A DNA stretch of 64,000 nucleotides from Azovibrio restrictus DSM 23866 (GTDB taxonomy: Bacteria; Pseudomonadota; Gammaproteobacteria; Burkholderiales; Rhodocyclaceae). Positions 41,042 through 49,133 of the stretch are shown here, piece after piece (position 1 is the first letter of the stretch; every line of letters starts with the position of its first letter). The DNA lies in assembly GCF_000429665.1 (NCBI RefSeq), contig NZ_AUCH01000001.1, positions 248,001-312,000 of the forward strand, written 5' to 3'. The position numbers and the translations under genes are program-made. The notes beneath the pieces were generated by a model. The model made no database searches. It saw nothing but the letters and a program-made list of their open reading frames with translations, and was not told the DNA's origin.

Positions 41042-41818
41042 ATGGAAGCTTCCATCAAACTGCATCAGGAGGGCGGCCTGGCCACCCTCACCCTGGACAA
41101 TCCGGGCAAGCTGAACGCCATCAACCTGTCCATGTGGCGGGAACTGCACCGGGTCATGGACCAGGTCTCCCGGGACGAAAGCGTGCGCTGCGTGATCCTG
41201 CGCGGGGCCGGCGATCATTTCGCCGCCGGCGGGGACCTGGAGGAATTCCAGACCCTGCGCACCACCCTGGACCAGGCCCTGGTCTACCACGAGGAAGTAG
41301 CCAACGCCCTGGAGGCCATCCACCACTGCGACCACCCGACGGTGGCCATGATCCGCGGTGCCTGCATCGGCGGCGGCCTGGAAATCGCGGCCCAATGCGA
41401 CATCCGCATCTGCGACAGCACGGCCCGCTTCGGTGCCCCCATCAACAAGCTGGGCTTTTCCATGTATCCCGGCGAGATGGCGGGGCTGCTGAAGCTGGCC
41501 GGTCCCGCCCTGGTGGCGGAAATCCTGCTGGAAGCGCGGATCCTGGACGCGGAAGACGCGGCCCGCAAGAACCTGGTGAGCCGGGTGGTGGCCCCGGAGA
41601 AGCTGGAAGAGGAAATCGCCGCCTGCGTCCGGCGCATCATGGGCGGCGCCCCCCGGGTGGCCACCTGGCACAAGCAGTGGATGCGCCGCCTGTCCCACGA
41701 CCTGCCCCTCACCGACGCGGAAAAAGCCGCCTCCTTCGCCTTCCTGGAAACGGAGGATTACCGGGAGGGCCTGGCCGCCTTCTTGGAAAAACGCCCACCC
41801 CGCTTCACCGGCAAGTAG
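41042..41818 (+). CDS. Enoyl-CoA hydratase/isomerase family protein
   Basis: A 258-residue crotonase-fold protein. The N-terminus HQEGGLATLTLDNPGKLNAINLSMW and the oxyanion-hole regions GAGDHFAAGGDLEEF and IRGACIGGGLEIAAQCDIRI are typical; the usual catalytic glutamates are only partly kept (I see GGGLEIA and PINKLGFSMYPGEM), so the reaction is not certain. The context gives no pathway: a terminator lies upstream and the next genes are convergent. ATG 41042 opens the core; a GTG eight codons upstream (41018) is less likely. Possibly a beta-oxidation or aromatic-acid enzyme. Confidence 0.82.
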   Translation: MEASIKLHQEGGLATLTLDNPGKLNAINLSMWRELHRVMDQVSRDESVRCVILRGAGDHFAAGGDLEEFQTLRTTLDQALVYHEEVANALEAIHHCDHPTVAMIRGACIGGGLEIAAQCDIRICDSTARFGAPINKLGFSMYPGEMAGLLKLAGPALVAEILLEARILDAEDAARKNLVSRVVAPEKLEEEIAACVRRIMGGAPRVATWHKQWMRRLSHDLPLTDAEKAASFAFLETEDYREGLAAFLEKRPPRFTGK

Positions 41819-41877
41819 GAAACAGCCGGCGGCTCAGGCCGCCGGCCTGAAGCGAAGGGGGACATAACGCCCCCTGC

Positions 41878-42303
41878 TCATGAGTGGAACCAGGGCAGCC
41901 CCCGGGCCTTCCAGCCGCCCTGCTGGCGCTGGCCGCTGGCGTCCTTCTCCCCCTCGAACCCCTCGAGGACGTTGAACACCCGCTTGAAGCCGCTCCCCGC
42001 CAGGATTTCCGCCGCCTCCCGGGAGCGCACGCCGGAACGGCAGAGCAGCAGCAGGGCTTCGGCCCCCCGGGTTTTCTGCCGCGCCAGAGCAATGAAATCC
42101 CGGTTCAGTTGCCAGCCCGGATACGTCCGGTACTCGATCTCGATGGCGCCGGGAATGCGCCCCACCAGCTCCCACTCGGCCTGGGAACGGATGTCCAGCA
42201 AACGGACCCCGGGATTTTCCCGGACCAGGGCCCAGGCTTCTTCCGGCGCTAGGTCACCGCTATAGGCAGGCTGCTCCGCCAGTTTCGACAATACTTCGCT
42301 CAT
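41878..42303 (-). CDS. Single-domain rhodanese-like protein
   Basis: A 141-residue cytoplasmic sulfurtransferase-like protein. One rhodanese domain (about 20-120) shows VRLLDIRSQAEWELVGRIPGAIEIEY and the active loop LLLLCRSGVRSREAAEIL with the catalytic Cys in CRSGVRS, a loop of the standard six residues. It would carry persulfide sulfur to acceptors. AGGAGG stands six bases before ATG 42303. It follows an HhH protein gene on the same strand, and the pair shares an upstream 14-mer with the cysK-encapsulin operon, suggesting joint sulfur control. Confidence 0.9.
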   Translation of the reverse strand: MSEVLSKLAEQPAYSGDLAPEEAWALVRENPGVRLLDIRSQAEWELVGRIPGAIEIEYRTYPGWQLNRDFIALARQKTRGAEALLLLCRSGVRSREAAEILAGSGFKRVFNVLEGFEGEKDASGQRQQGGWKARGLPWFHS

Positions 42304-42355
42304 GGGCACCTCCTGCCTCAATCGGATTTCAACACGGGAACGCAGGGGCCCGGGC

Positions 42356-42778
42356 TCATGGAACACTCCCGGCCGGAGCCGCCTTCTTCTTCACCTCGTA
42401 ACCATGACGTTCGAGCAGGCGGATGGCCCGCTCCACCCGCTGGACCTGCCGCATGGCCCGGGCACCGTCAGCCACATCCAGGCACAGGCCATGGTGGCGC
42501 AGCCAGAGGACGATGACCTGGATGCCCTTGGGGCCGATGCCGTTGATCTTCAACAACCGGCCATGGCCCAGGGCCACCACATCGGCGGGCGTGAAGTCCG
42601 GGCGTTCGAAGAACTTGCACAGGGCGTTGCGCTGCAGGGAGGGCAGACGCTCCGGAGCCGGGGCGGCGCCCCTCCGCTCGGGTAGGCCGGAGGGCCCCGG
42701 CGGACACTCCCGCTGAGGCCGTGCACCGGGCTTGCCCCCCCGCCCAGGGCGGGCCGGCATGACACAGGCTTCACCCAT
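42356..42778 (-). CDS. Hypothetical protein with helix-hairpin-helix motif
   Basis: A 140-residue basic protein of unknown function. The first 45 residues are Pro/Gly/Arg-rich and probably disordered. Residues 50-115 contain LPSLQRNALCKFFERPDFTPADVVALGHGRLLKINGIGPKGIQVIVLWLRHHG. LLKINGIGPKGIQVI is a helix-hairpin-helix of the kind seen at the end of the RNA polymerase alpha subunit and in DNA-repair proteins, suggesting nucleic-acid binding. No ribosome site is clear. It precedes the rhodanese gene on the same strand (52-base gap). Confidence 0.55.
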   Translation of the reverse strand: MGEACVMPARPGRGGKPGARPQRECPPGPSGLPERRGAAPAPERLPSLQRNALCKFFERPDFTPADVVALGHGRLLKINGIGPKGIQVIVLWLRHHGLCLDVADGARAMRQVQRVERAIRLLERHGYEVKKKAAPAGSVP

Positions 42779-42889
42779 GCTTCAAGGCCTGGCTCGCAAC
42801 TGCAGCAGGACGCCAGGAAACTGACAGCCCATGAATCACTCCCGGAAACGGATCGGATGCCCCAACGATAGCGGCTCGCCCCTGGCCAT

Positions 42890-42911
42890 CCAACGACGAA
42901 ATCCTGATATG
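42890..42911 (-). promoter_or_regulatory. AGGATTTCGTCGTT element upstream of the HhH-rhodanese pair
   Basis: On the minus strand CATATCAGGATTTCGTCGTTGG; the 14-mer AGGATTTCGTCGTT is identical to the one at 49136-49149 before cysK, in the same orientation and at a similar distance (about 100 bases) from the gene start. Confidence 0.45.
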
Positions 42912-42963
42912 AATATATGCATTCCGGGACCACTCCTGCCCCGGGCCGGCGGTTCATTCCGCC

Positions 42964-42974
42964 ATTAGCTTATG
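42964..42974. promoter_or_regulatory. ATTAGCTTATG element upstream of the alpha/beta hydrolase gene
   Basis: ATTAGCTTATG shares ATTAGCTTAT with 6004-6013 upstream of metY. Its complement CATAAGC is the heptamer found before the sulfate- and sulfonate-binding genes. With 42890-42911 it could also belong to the leftward HhH-rhodanese promoter. Confidence 0.35.
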
Positions 42975-43048
42975 CAAATTTATTCCTTCCCCCGAGGCGG
43001 CCGCGCATCGATCATGGACGTAGCATCGGCACGGCAAAGGAGGCCATG

Positions 43049-43600
43049 ATGAAGCCGCAGAATGATCCCATCCTGGTTGATCCCATCCTGATAGTACCGG
43101 GGCTGCGCAACAGCGGCCCCGGCCACTGGCAGACCTGGTTTGAACACACCCAGCCCCGCACCCGGCGGGTGCAGCAGCAGGATTGGGAACATCCCCACCT
43201 GCCCGACTGGGCCGGCCGGGTCCGGGATGCCCTGGAGGCGGAACCGGCCCCGGTCTGGGTCGTGGCCCACAGTTTCGGCTGCCTGGCCTCGGTGGCTGCA
43301 GCCTGCCAGGCCCCGGGGAAGATCCTGGGAGCCCTGCTGGTGGCACCAGCCGACCCGGACCGGTTCCAGATCCCCGCCGTGGTGCTGGAAGAGCAGCTGC
43401 CTTTTCCGTCCCTGGTGGTGGCCAGCAGCAACGACCCCTGGGTGTCCCTCGACTCGGCCCGGCGCTGGGCCCGCACCTGGGGCAGCGACTTCATCAACGT
43501 GGGTCCCCTGGGGCACATCAACGTGGATTCCGGCCATGGCCCCTGGCCGGAGGTATTGCAGCACTTTTCCCGATTGCAACAGTCACTTGAACTGGCCTGA
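43049..43600 (+). CDS. RBBP9/YdeN-family alpha/beta hydrolase
   Basis: A 183-residue serine hydrolase. It opens with ILIVPGLRNSGPGHWQTWFE, the family's oxyanion region, and has the nucleophile in WVVAHSFGCLASVA, the acid in ASSNDPWVSLDSA and the histidine in GPLGHINVDSGHGPWPEV. This triad is complete. The substrate is unknown for the bacterial family. AAGGAGG lies five bases from ATG 43049 (two bases from the ATG just before it), so 43049 is preferred. The upstream region holds GCTTATG-type motifs seen at sulfur genes, which hints at, but does not show, a sulfur-related role. Confidence 0.85.
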   Translation: MKPQNDPILVDPILIVPGLRNSGPGHWQTWFEHTQPRTRRVQQQDWEHPHLPDWAGRVRDALEAEPAPVWVVAHSFGCLASVAAACQAPGKILGALLVAPADPDRFQIPAVVLEEQLPFPSLVVASSNDPWVSLDSARRWARTWGSDFINVGPLGHINVDSGHGPWPEVLQHFSRLQQSLELA

Positions 43601-43663
43601 ACGGTTGGCTGATGAACAAAGCCAGCCTCCCGGACGGAAGGCTGGCCCCACCAGGCAGCAGGA

Positions 43664-44203
43664 TCAAGCCGCCTTACCCTTGGCCGCAACAGCTGGCACC
43701 GCCTTGGCCGTGGCCCCCGAAACCGCTGCCACCTGGGCCTCGGTGAAAGCCGCTGCCCGCTGCCCCGCCTGATTCCAGGTATCAAAGGCCGAGTTGGCCG
43801 CGGAAAGGGCGGAGCGGACGGCGACGATACCCAGTTCCGCACCGGCAGGGGCGCTTTTCTCCGCCTTCTCCAGGAGATGGCCCACCGACTTGCTGAGGCC
43901 GGCCCGGTGGTTTTCCCCCAGATGCCCCAGGGCTTCCCTGGTCTTTGCGGCAATGCCGTACAGGCTGCTGGCGTACTGGCTGCCGCTCGTCAGCCAGGAC
44001 TCCGTCAGGGAAGACCGGAAACTGCCCCAATCCTGGAAGCCGTCGAGGTCCTGCCCCTGGCTGGCCTCCAGATAGCTGCGCGCCGCCTTGAGGTTGAGCT
44101 GCAGGGTCTGTTCGGTGCTGTCCAGGGCAATCTGCGCCAGTTCATGGAGACTGGAATAGGCGCTGAGGATGGAAGAAGCAAGGAATTCCTTTTGGATGGT
44201 CAT
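43664..44203 (-). CDS. Phasin family protein
   Basis: A 179-residue helical protein that would coat polyhydroxyalkanoate granules. It has the phasin_2 pattern: an N-terminal amphipathic helix MTIQKEFLASSILSAYSSLHELAQIALDSTEQTLQLNLKAARSYLE, a long helical centre with YASSLYGIAAKTREALGHLGE, and an Ala/Lys-rich end (ATAKAVPAVAAKGKAA). AGGAG lies eight bases before the ATG. It is an isolated gene with a possible terminator (GCCAGCC/GGCTGGC, 43621-43646). No pha synthesis genes are in the window; the granule role is inferred from family. Confidence 0.85.
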   Translation of the reverse strand: MTIQKEFLASSILSAYSSLHELAQIALDSTEQTLQLNLKAARSYLEASQGQDLDGFQDWGSFRSSLTESWLTSGSQYASSLYGIAAKTREALGHLGENHRAGLSKSVGHLLEKAEKSAPAGAELGIVAVRSALSAANSAFDTWNQAGQRAAAFTEAQVAAVSGATAKAVPAVAAKGKAA

Positions 44204-44385
44204 GGCAAAAACTCCTGGTTGTCATTGAAAGATGCGCGCTCCGCCAGCCGGAATGCTGCGGAGCAACATGCCAGGCCATTGTGCGCCCCGCCGCCCCCGC
44301 CAGAAACGACTTTATCCTTATAAGCTTCTGAATCAGAACAAAAAAAGACCCCCGCAGGGGCCTGAAGGGGAAGCCGGCAAGCCGC

Positions 44386-46182
44386 CTAGAAGCGGGTGCC
44401 CCTGGCCCGGTGCAACTTCCGGAGCACGGCTGCCAGGGCATCCAGATCCTCATGGCTGTTGTAGAGCGCCAGGGAGGGCCGCACCGTGGCTTCCAGGCCG
44501 AAACGGCGCAGGATGGGCTGGGCACAGTGGTGGCCGGAACGCACCGCGATGCCTTCCTTGTTGAGCGCAGCCCCCACTTCCTCGGTCTTGTAACCTTCGA
44601 GCACGAAAGACAGAACCCCGGCCTTCTCGGCCGCCCGGCCCACCAGCCGCAGCCCGGGAATCTCCTCCAGGAGCCGGGTGCCATGGAGCAGCAGCTCATG
44701 CTCATGGCGGGCGATGTTCTCGATGCCGATCCGCTCCACGTATTCCAGGGCCGCCCCCAGGCCCACGGCATCGGCGATGTTGCCGGTGCCCGCCTCGAAG
44801 CGTCCCGGAGCGTCGTGGTACAGGGTCTGCTCGAAGGTCACGTCCTTGATCATGTTGCCGCCCCCCTGCCAGGGGTCGGTTGCATTGAGCAGGGCTTCCT
44901 TGCCATAGACCACGCCGATGCCGGTGGGACCGAACACCTTGTGGCCGGAAAAGACGAACCAGTCGCAATCCAGGACCTGCACATCGGCCCGCAGGTGGGA
45001 TACGGACTGGGCCCCGTCCACCAGCACCTTGGCCCCCTGGGCATGAGCCAGCCGCACCATCTCCCGGGCCGGGGTGATGGTGCCCAGGGCGTTGGACACC
45101 TGGGTGAAGGACACCAGCCGGGTCCGGGGCCCCAGCAGCTTTTCGTATTCATCCAGGCGCACCTGCCCCAGCTCATCCACCGGCGCCACCTTGAGCACGG
45201 CCCCGGTCCGGGCGGCCAGCTGCTGCCAGGGCACGATGTTGGCGTGGTGCTCCAGCCAGGTGATGAGGATTTCATCTCCCGGCTTCAGGTGCTGCCGACC
45301 CCAGCTCTGGGCGATCAGGTTGATGCCCTCGGTGGTGCCACGCACGAACACCACTTCATGGACCGAACGGGCGTTGATGAACCGCCTGACGGTTTCCCGC
45401 GCCGCCTCGTAGGCATCCGTGGCCCGGGCCGCCAGTTCGTGAGCGGCCCGGTGGATGTTGGAGTTCTCGTGGGCATAGAAGTGGGCGATCCGGTCGATCA
45501 CCGCCTGGGGCTTCTGGGTGGTGGCGGCGTTGTCGAGCCAGATCAGCGGACGCCCCTGGACGGTTTCCCTGAGGATGGGGAAATCCCGCCGCACGGCTTG
45601 CACGTCAAAAGCCTGGCCCGGCAGGGCCTGGGGGGCCAGGAAGGATTCGTGCCCATAGCTGCCGGGCACCCGGATGCCCGACCGGAAGGGCCCTTCCCCC
45701 TCCAGGAAATAGTAGGGCTGACCCGCCACCCGGCCGGAACCTGCCGCTCCCGCCAGGGCCTCCAGCTCGCGCACCCCGGGCAGGGGCACGTCGAAACGGG
45801 GGAATGGCCCCGCCGGAGCGCTGCCGGCAGAGATTGCTGGGGGCGCCGGCTCCGGGAGTACCGTAACAGCAGCGGCCGGGGCCTGATTCGGCGGAATCAG
45901 CCCCGTAAGTCCATGGCCCCCGGCGGCAACGCCGGGCAGGCCCGGCCCCGGGCGCCTGCCAGAGGCCAGGGCGGCACCGGCCAGCTGGGGGCAGGTTTCC
46001 CCGGGCACCCAGGTCTGCGGCAGGGCATTGAACAGCTCGCTGGCCAGCCGGGAGAGCTCGGCCTCGCCGGGAAAGTCTCCCGGCAGCGCCGCTACCGGCC
46101 CGGCCCCCAAACCGGCCAGGACAGCCTGATCAGCCAGGGCTGCGAAGCTGGAATCGATAGGGATGGAATCACTGGTACTCAT
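44386..46182 (-). CDS. Encapsulin cargo cysteine desulfurase (SufS-like with N-terminal targeting region)
   Basis: A 598-residue PLP enzyme taking sulfur from cysteine as an enzyme-bound persulfide. The catalytic part begins at about 192 (FDVQAVRRDFPILRETVQGRP) and is a group II NifS/SufS enzyme: the PLP lysine is K415 in FSGHKVFGPTG and the sulfur-accepting C553 lies in SGHHCAQP. Residues 1-190 are an added Ala/Pro/Gly-rich region holding short conserved-looking stretches (43-60, SRLASELFNALPQTWVPG; 128-161, RFDVPLPGVRELE to QPYYFLE). Such an extension is the known cargo-loading region of desulfurases in family 2A encapsulins, and the shell gene is immediately upstream, overlapping by 14 bases. 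Sulfur delivery or storage inside the shell is the likely role. Confidence 0.92.
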   Translation of the reverse strand: MSTSDSIPIDSSFAALADQAVLAGLGAGPVAALPGDFPGEAELSRLASELFNALPQTWVPGETCPQLAGAALASGRRPGPGLPGVAAGGHGLTGLIPPNQAPAAAVTVLPEPAPPAISAGSAPAGPFPRFDVPLPGVRELEALAGAAGSGRVAGQPYYFLEGEGPFRSGIRVPGSYGHESFLAPQALPGQAFDVQAVRRDFPILRETVQGRPLIWLDNAATTQKPQAVIDRIAHFYAHENSNIHRAAHELAARATDAYEAARETVRRFINARSVHEVVFVRGTTEGINLIAQSWGRQHLKPGDEILITWLEHHANIVPWQQLAARTGAVLKVAPVDELGQVRLDEYEKLLGPRTRLVSFTQVSNALGTITPAREMVRLAHAQGAKVLVDGAQSVSHLRADVQVLDCDWFVFSGHKVFGPTGIGVVYGKEALLNATDPWQGGGNMIKDVTFEQTLYHDAPGRFEAGTGNIADAVGLGAALEYVERIGIENIARHEHELLLHGTRLLEEIPGLRLVGRAAEKAGVLSFVLEGYKTEEVGAALNKEGIAVRSGHHCAQPILRRFGLEATVRPSLALYNSHEDLDALAAVLRKLHRARGTRF

Positions 46183-47086
46183 GGTACTTGCCCACTTCCA
46201 CGTTCTCCAGGACGGCGATGGCGTCTTCGGTCAACACCGCCAGGGAGCAGTAGAGGGAAACCAGGTAGGAGGCAATGGCCTTGTGGTTGATGCCCATGAA
46301 GCGCACCGACAGGCCCTTGGTCTGTTCCCCCGGCAGGTTGGGCTGGTACAGGCCCACCACCCCCTGGCGGCTCTCGCCGGTACGCAGCAGGATGATGTTG
46401 GTCCTGCCGTTCTCGATCTTCAGCTTGTCGCAGGGAATCAGGGGAATGCCGCGCCAGGTGAGGAACTGGGAGCCGAACAGGGAAACCGTGGGAGGCGGCA
46501 CCCCGCGGCGGGTGCACTCGCGGCCGAAGGCGGCGATGGCCTTGGGGTGGGCCAGGAAGAAGCCGGGCTCCTTCCATACCCTGGCGATCAGCTCATCCAG
46601 ATCATCGGGCGTCGGTGCGCCGGTACGGGGCTGCACCCGCTGGCTGGCGGCGATGTTGTTGAGCAGGCCGTATTCCTTATGGTTGATCAGTTCGCTTTCC
46701 TGACGCTCCTTGATGATCTCGATGGTGAGGCGCAGCTGTTCCTGGATCTGGTTGTGGGGGCTGCTGTACAGGTCGGAGACCCGGGTGTGCACGTCCAGCA
46801 CCGTATTCACGGCGGAGAGCATGTATTCCCGGCCCCACTCCTCGTAGTCCACGAAGGTCTGGGGCAGCTCCCGCTCGTCCCGGCTGGAACAGTCCACGGT
46901 CACCCGGGAGTCGTCCTTGACCCGGTTTACCCGGTAGATACCCGCCTCCACCGGCACCCACTGCAGCAAGTGGGTGAGCCAGCGGGGGCTGATGCTGGGC
47001 AGCATCGGCACGGTCTTGGTGGCATTGGCCAGGGTGCGTGCGGCGACGTCGCCCAGGGCGGTTTGTGCTTCATGAATGTCGGACAT
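46169..47086 (-). CDS. Family 2A encapsulin shell protein (SrpI-like)
   Basis: A 305-residue HK97-fold protein that would assemble a nanocompartment. The N-terminus ALGDVAARTLANATKTVPMLPSISPRWL, the central E-loop region WVPVEAGIYRVNR, EWGREYMLSAVNTVLDVHTRVSDLYSSPHNQIQEQLRL and the C-terminal GESRQGVVGLYQPNLPGEQTKGLSVRFMGI match the encapsulin group formerly called SrpI or 'cyclic nucleotide-binding/type I crystallin-like', family 2A, which lacks the inserted cNMP domain of family 2B. AAGGAA precedes the ATG. Its stop overlaps the desulfurase start, so shell and cargo are coupled. A cysteine synthase and serine acetyltransferase precede it in the operon. Confidence 0.9.
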   Translation of the reverse strand: MSDIHEAQTALGDVAARTLANATKTVPMLPSISPRWLTHLLQWVPVEAGIYRVNRVKDDSRVTVDCSSRDERELPQTFVDYEEWGREYMLSAVNTVLDVHTRVSDLYSSPHNQIQEQLRLTIEIIKERQESELINHKEYGLLNNIAASQRVQPRTGAPTPDDLDELIARVWKEPGFFLAHPKAIAAFGRECTRRGVPPPTVSLFGSQFLTWRGIPLIPCDKLKIENGRTNIILLRTGESRQGVVGLYQPNLPGEQTKGLSVRFMGINHKAIASYLVSLYCSLAVLTEDAIAVLENVEVGKYHEYQ

Positions 47087-47115
47087 GTGGTTTTCCTTTA
47101 GGGTGATGAAAGAAA

Positions 47116-48069
47116 TCAGATGCCCCCGCCCGCATCGAAGGCATCGCTACGGGCCTGGGCCTGGGTGATGTGGCTATGGGGAGGGACGCTGCGGGTGAGC
47201 CAGACGCTGCCGCCGATGGAGGAGCCCTGGCCGATGCTGACCCGGCCCAGGATGGTGGCGCCGGCATAAATCACCACGTCGTCTTCGACGATGGGGTGAC
47301 GGGCGCCCCCCTTGATCAGCTCGCCTTTTTCATCCACCGGGAAGCGCTTGGCGCCCAGGGTGACCGCCTGGTAGATGCGCACCCGTTCGCCGATGACGCA
47401 GGTTTCGCCGATCACCACCCCGGTACCGTGGTCGATGAAGAAACTCCCGCCGATGCGGGCCCCCGGGTGGATGTCTATGCCCGTGGCGGAGTGGGCGATC
47501 TCGGCGATGATGCGCGCCAAGAGCGGCACCCCCAGCCGGTACAGCTCATGGGCCAGGCGGTGGTGGGTGATGGCGGTGATGCCTGGGTAGCAGACCAGCA
47601 CCTCATCGACGCTCCGGGCCGCCGGGTCCCCCTGGTAGGCGGCCCGGATGTCGCTTTCGAGCAGGCTGCGCACCACCGGCAGGCGGGCGGCAAAATCATG
47701 GACGATGGCGGCGGCCTGGGCGCTTTCCTCCCCGGCCTCCGGATCCAGGTTGGCCACGAAGCGCAGCTCCCGGCGTATCTCCTCGTACAGGGCCCGCAGG
47801 GTATGGTCCAGGGTGTGGCCGACGTAGTAATCCACCCCCTCGTCGGTGAGCTCCGGCGCCCCCAGCCGGTTCGGGAACAGGGCCGCCGCCAGGCCGTCGA
47901 GAATGCCCACCAGGGCCTTGCGCGAGGGCAGCTTGGGGGGCCGGCCGATACGCTGCCGGGTCTGCAGGGATTTCACCCGCAGGCCGCGCAGTTCCGCCAC
48001 GATCCCGTCGATGTCCAGATGCAGACCGCCCTGGAGGGGCGCTTCCTGACCGGCGGCAAAGGCGGTCAC
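47116..48069 (-). CDS. Serine O-acetyltransferase (EpsC-type, long form)
   Basis: A 317-residue enzyme that acetylates serine with acetyl-CoA, giving the substrate for cysteine synthase. The C-terminal left-handed beta-helix contains ATGIDIHPGARIGGSFFIDHGTGVVIGETCVIGERVRIYQAVTLGAKRFP, with the catalytic His/Asp region in IDHGTGVVIGE. An N-terminal helical domain of about 160 residues marks the longer EpsC-like form. The protein ends in isoleucine (DAGGGI), the residue by which CysE enters the CysK active site to form the cysteine synthase complex. It starts with GTG overlapping the cysK stop (GTGA). Confidence 0.92.
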   Translation of the reverse strand: MTAFAAGQEAPLQGGLHLDIDGIVAELRGLRVKSLQTRQRIGRPPKLPSRKALVGILDGLAAALFPNRLGAPELTDEGVDYYVGHTLDHTLRALYEEIRRELRFVANLDPEAGEESAQAAAIVHDFAARLPVVRSLLESDIRAAYQGDPAARSVDEVLVCYPGITAITHHRLAHELYRLGVPLLARIIAEIAHSATGIDIHPGARIGGSFFIDHGTGVVIGETCVIGERVRIYQAVTLGAKRFPVDEKGELIKGGARHPIVEDDVVIYAGATILGRVSIGQGSSIGGSVWLTRSVPPHSHITQAQARSDAFDAGGGI

Positions 48070-49040
48070 AGGGCCACCCCGGAGGCGTCGAACAGCCCTT
48101 CGAAGAGCACCGAACTCAGGTAGCGCTCGCCGGAATCCGGCAGCACCACCACGATGGTCCTACCCGCGTGCTCGGGCTGCTGCGCCAGCCGCACCGCAGC
48201 CGCCACAGCGGCCCCGGAAGAAATGCCGGACAGGATGCCCTCCTCCCGGGCCAGGCGGCGGGCGTACAGGATGGCCTCCTCGTTGCTCACCTGCTCGATC
48301 TGGTCCACCAGGGCAAGATCCAGCACATCGGGGACAAAGCCGGCGCCTATGCCCTGGATCTTGTGCGGCCCGGGCTGCAGGGGCTGGCCGTTGCGTTTCT
48401 GGGTCAGCACCGGGCTGGCTTCGGGCTCCACGGCCACGGACAGGATGGGCTTGCCCTTGCCCTGCTTGATGTAGCGGGATACGCCGGTAATGGTGCCGCC
48501 CGTCCCCACCCCGGAGACGAAGATATCCACCCTGCCCTGGGTGTCTTCCCAGATTTCCGGTCCGGTGGTGGCTTCGTGAATGGCCGGGTTGGCCGGATTC
48601 TTGAACTGCTGCAGCAACACATATTTGTCCGGCTCGGACTCGGCGATTTCGGTGGCCTTGGCAATGGCACCGGCCATGCCCTTGGCCCCTTCCGTGAGCA
48701 CCAGCCGGGCACCAAAGGCGATCAACAGCTTGCGCCGCTCCAGGCTCATGGTTTCCGGCATGGTCAGGGTCAGGGGAATCCCCTTGGCGGCCGCCACGAA
48801 AGCCAGGGCGATGCCGGTGTTGCCGCTGGTGGGTTCCACCAGTTCCTTGCCCGGCCCCAGCAGGCCGCGCCGTTCGGCGTCTTCCACCAGGGCGGCGCCG
48901 ATCCGGCACTTGACCGAGTAGGCCGGATTGCGGCCTTCGATCTTGGCCAGCACCGTGGCACCCGCGCCGTCGGTAATGCGGTGGAGACGGATCAGGGGGG
49001 TATGCCCGATGGACAGGGCGTTGTTCTCGTACAGGCTCAT
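48066..49040 (-). CDS. cysK: Cysteine synthase (O-acetylserine sulfhydrylase)
   Basis: A 324-residue PLP enzyme making cysteine from O-acetylserine and sulfide. IGHTPLIRLHRI, the PLP lysine K44 in SVKCRIG, PTSGNTGIALAFVAAAKG, GVGTGGTITGVSRY and the C-terminal LPDSGERYLSSVLF are all present. It is the first gene of a four-gene operon with serine acetyltransferase, encapsulin and cysteine desulfurase, so the operon both makes cysteine and takes sulfur from it. The upstream region (49041-49200) carries the 14-mer shared with the HhH-rhodanese pair. CysK rather than CysM is suggested by the partner acetyltransferase with a C-terminal Ile. Confidence 0.95.
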   Translation of the reverse strand: MSLYENNALSIGHTPLIRLHRITDGAGATVLAKIEGRNPAYSVKCRIGAALVEDAERRGLLGPGKELVEPTSGNTGIALAFVAAAKGIPLTLTMPETMSLERRKLLIAFGARLVLTEGAKGMAGAIAKATEIAESEPDKYVLLQQFKNPANPAIHEATTGPEIWEDTQGRVDIFVSGVGTGGTITGVSRYIKQGKGKPILSVAVEPEASPVLTQKRNGQPLQPGPHKIQGIGAGFVPDVLDLALVDQIEQVSNEEAILYARRLAREEGILSGISSGAAVAAAVRLAQQPEHAGRTIVVVLPDSGERYLSSVLFEGLFDASGVAL

Positions 49041-49133
49041 AGAAACCTCCAGTGAAATTAGGCTGTGTCCCGCCGGGATACCGCCTGGGTGGTGATGACA
49101 CTGGAGTCAATGTAGCGAGCTGAATCGCCAAAA

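Noticed and set aside
43621..43646. Strong terminator after the phasin gene
   Set aside because: The inverted repeat is clear but the following T run is only three bases, so I did not list it as a confident terminator.
44410..46290. A 626-codon plus-strand frame opposite the cysteine desulfurase
   Set aside because: The desulfurase has K415, C553 and the full family pattern; the antisense frame has none.
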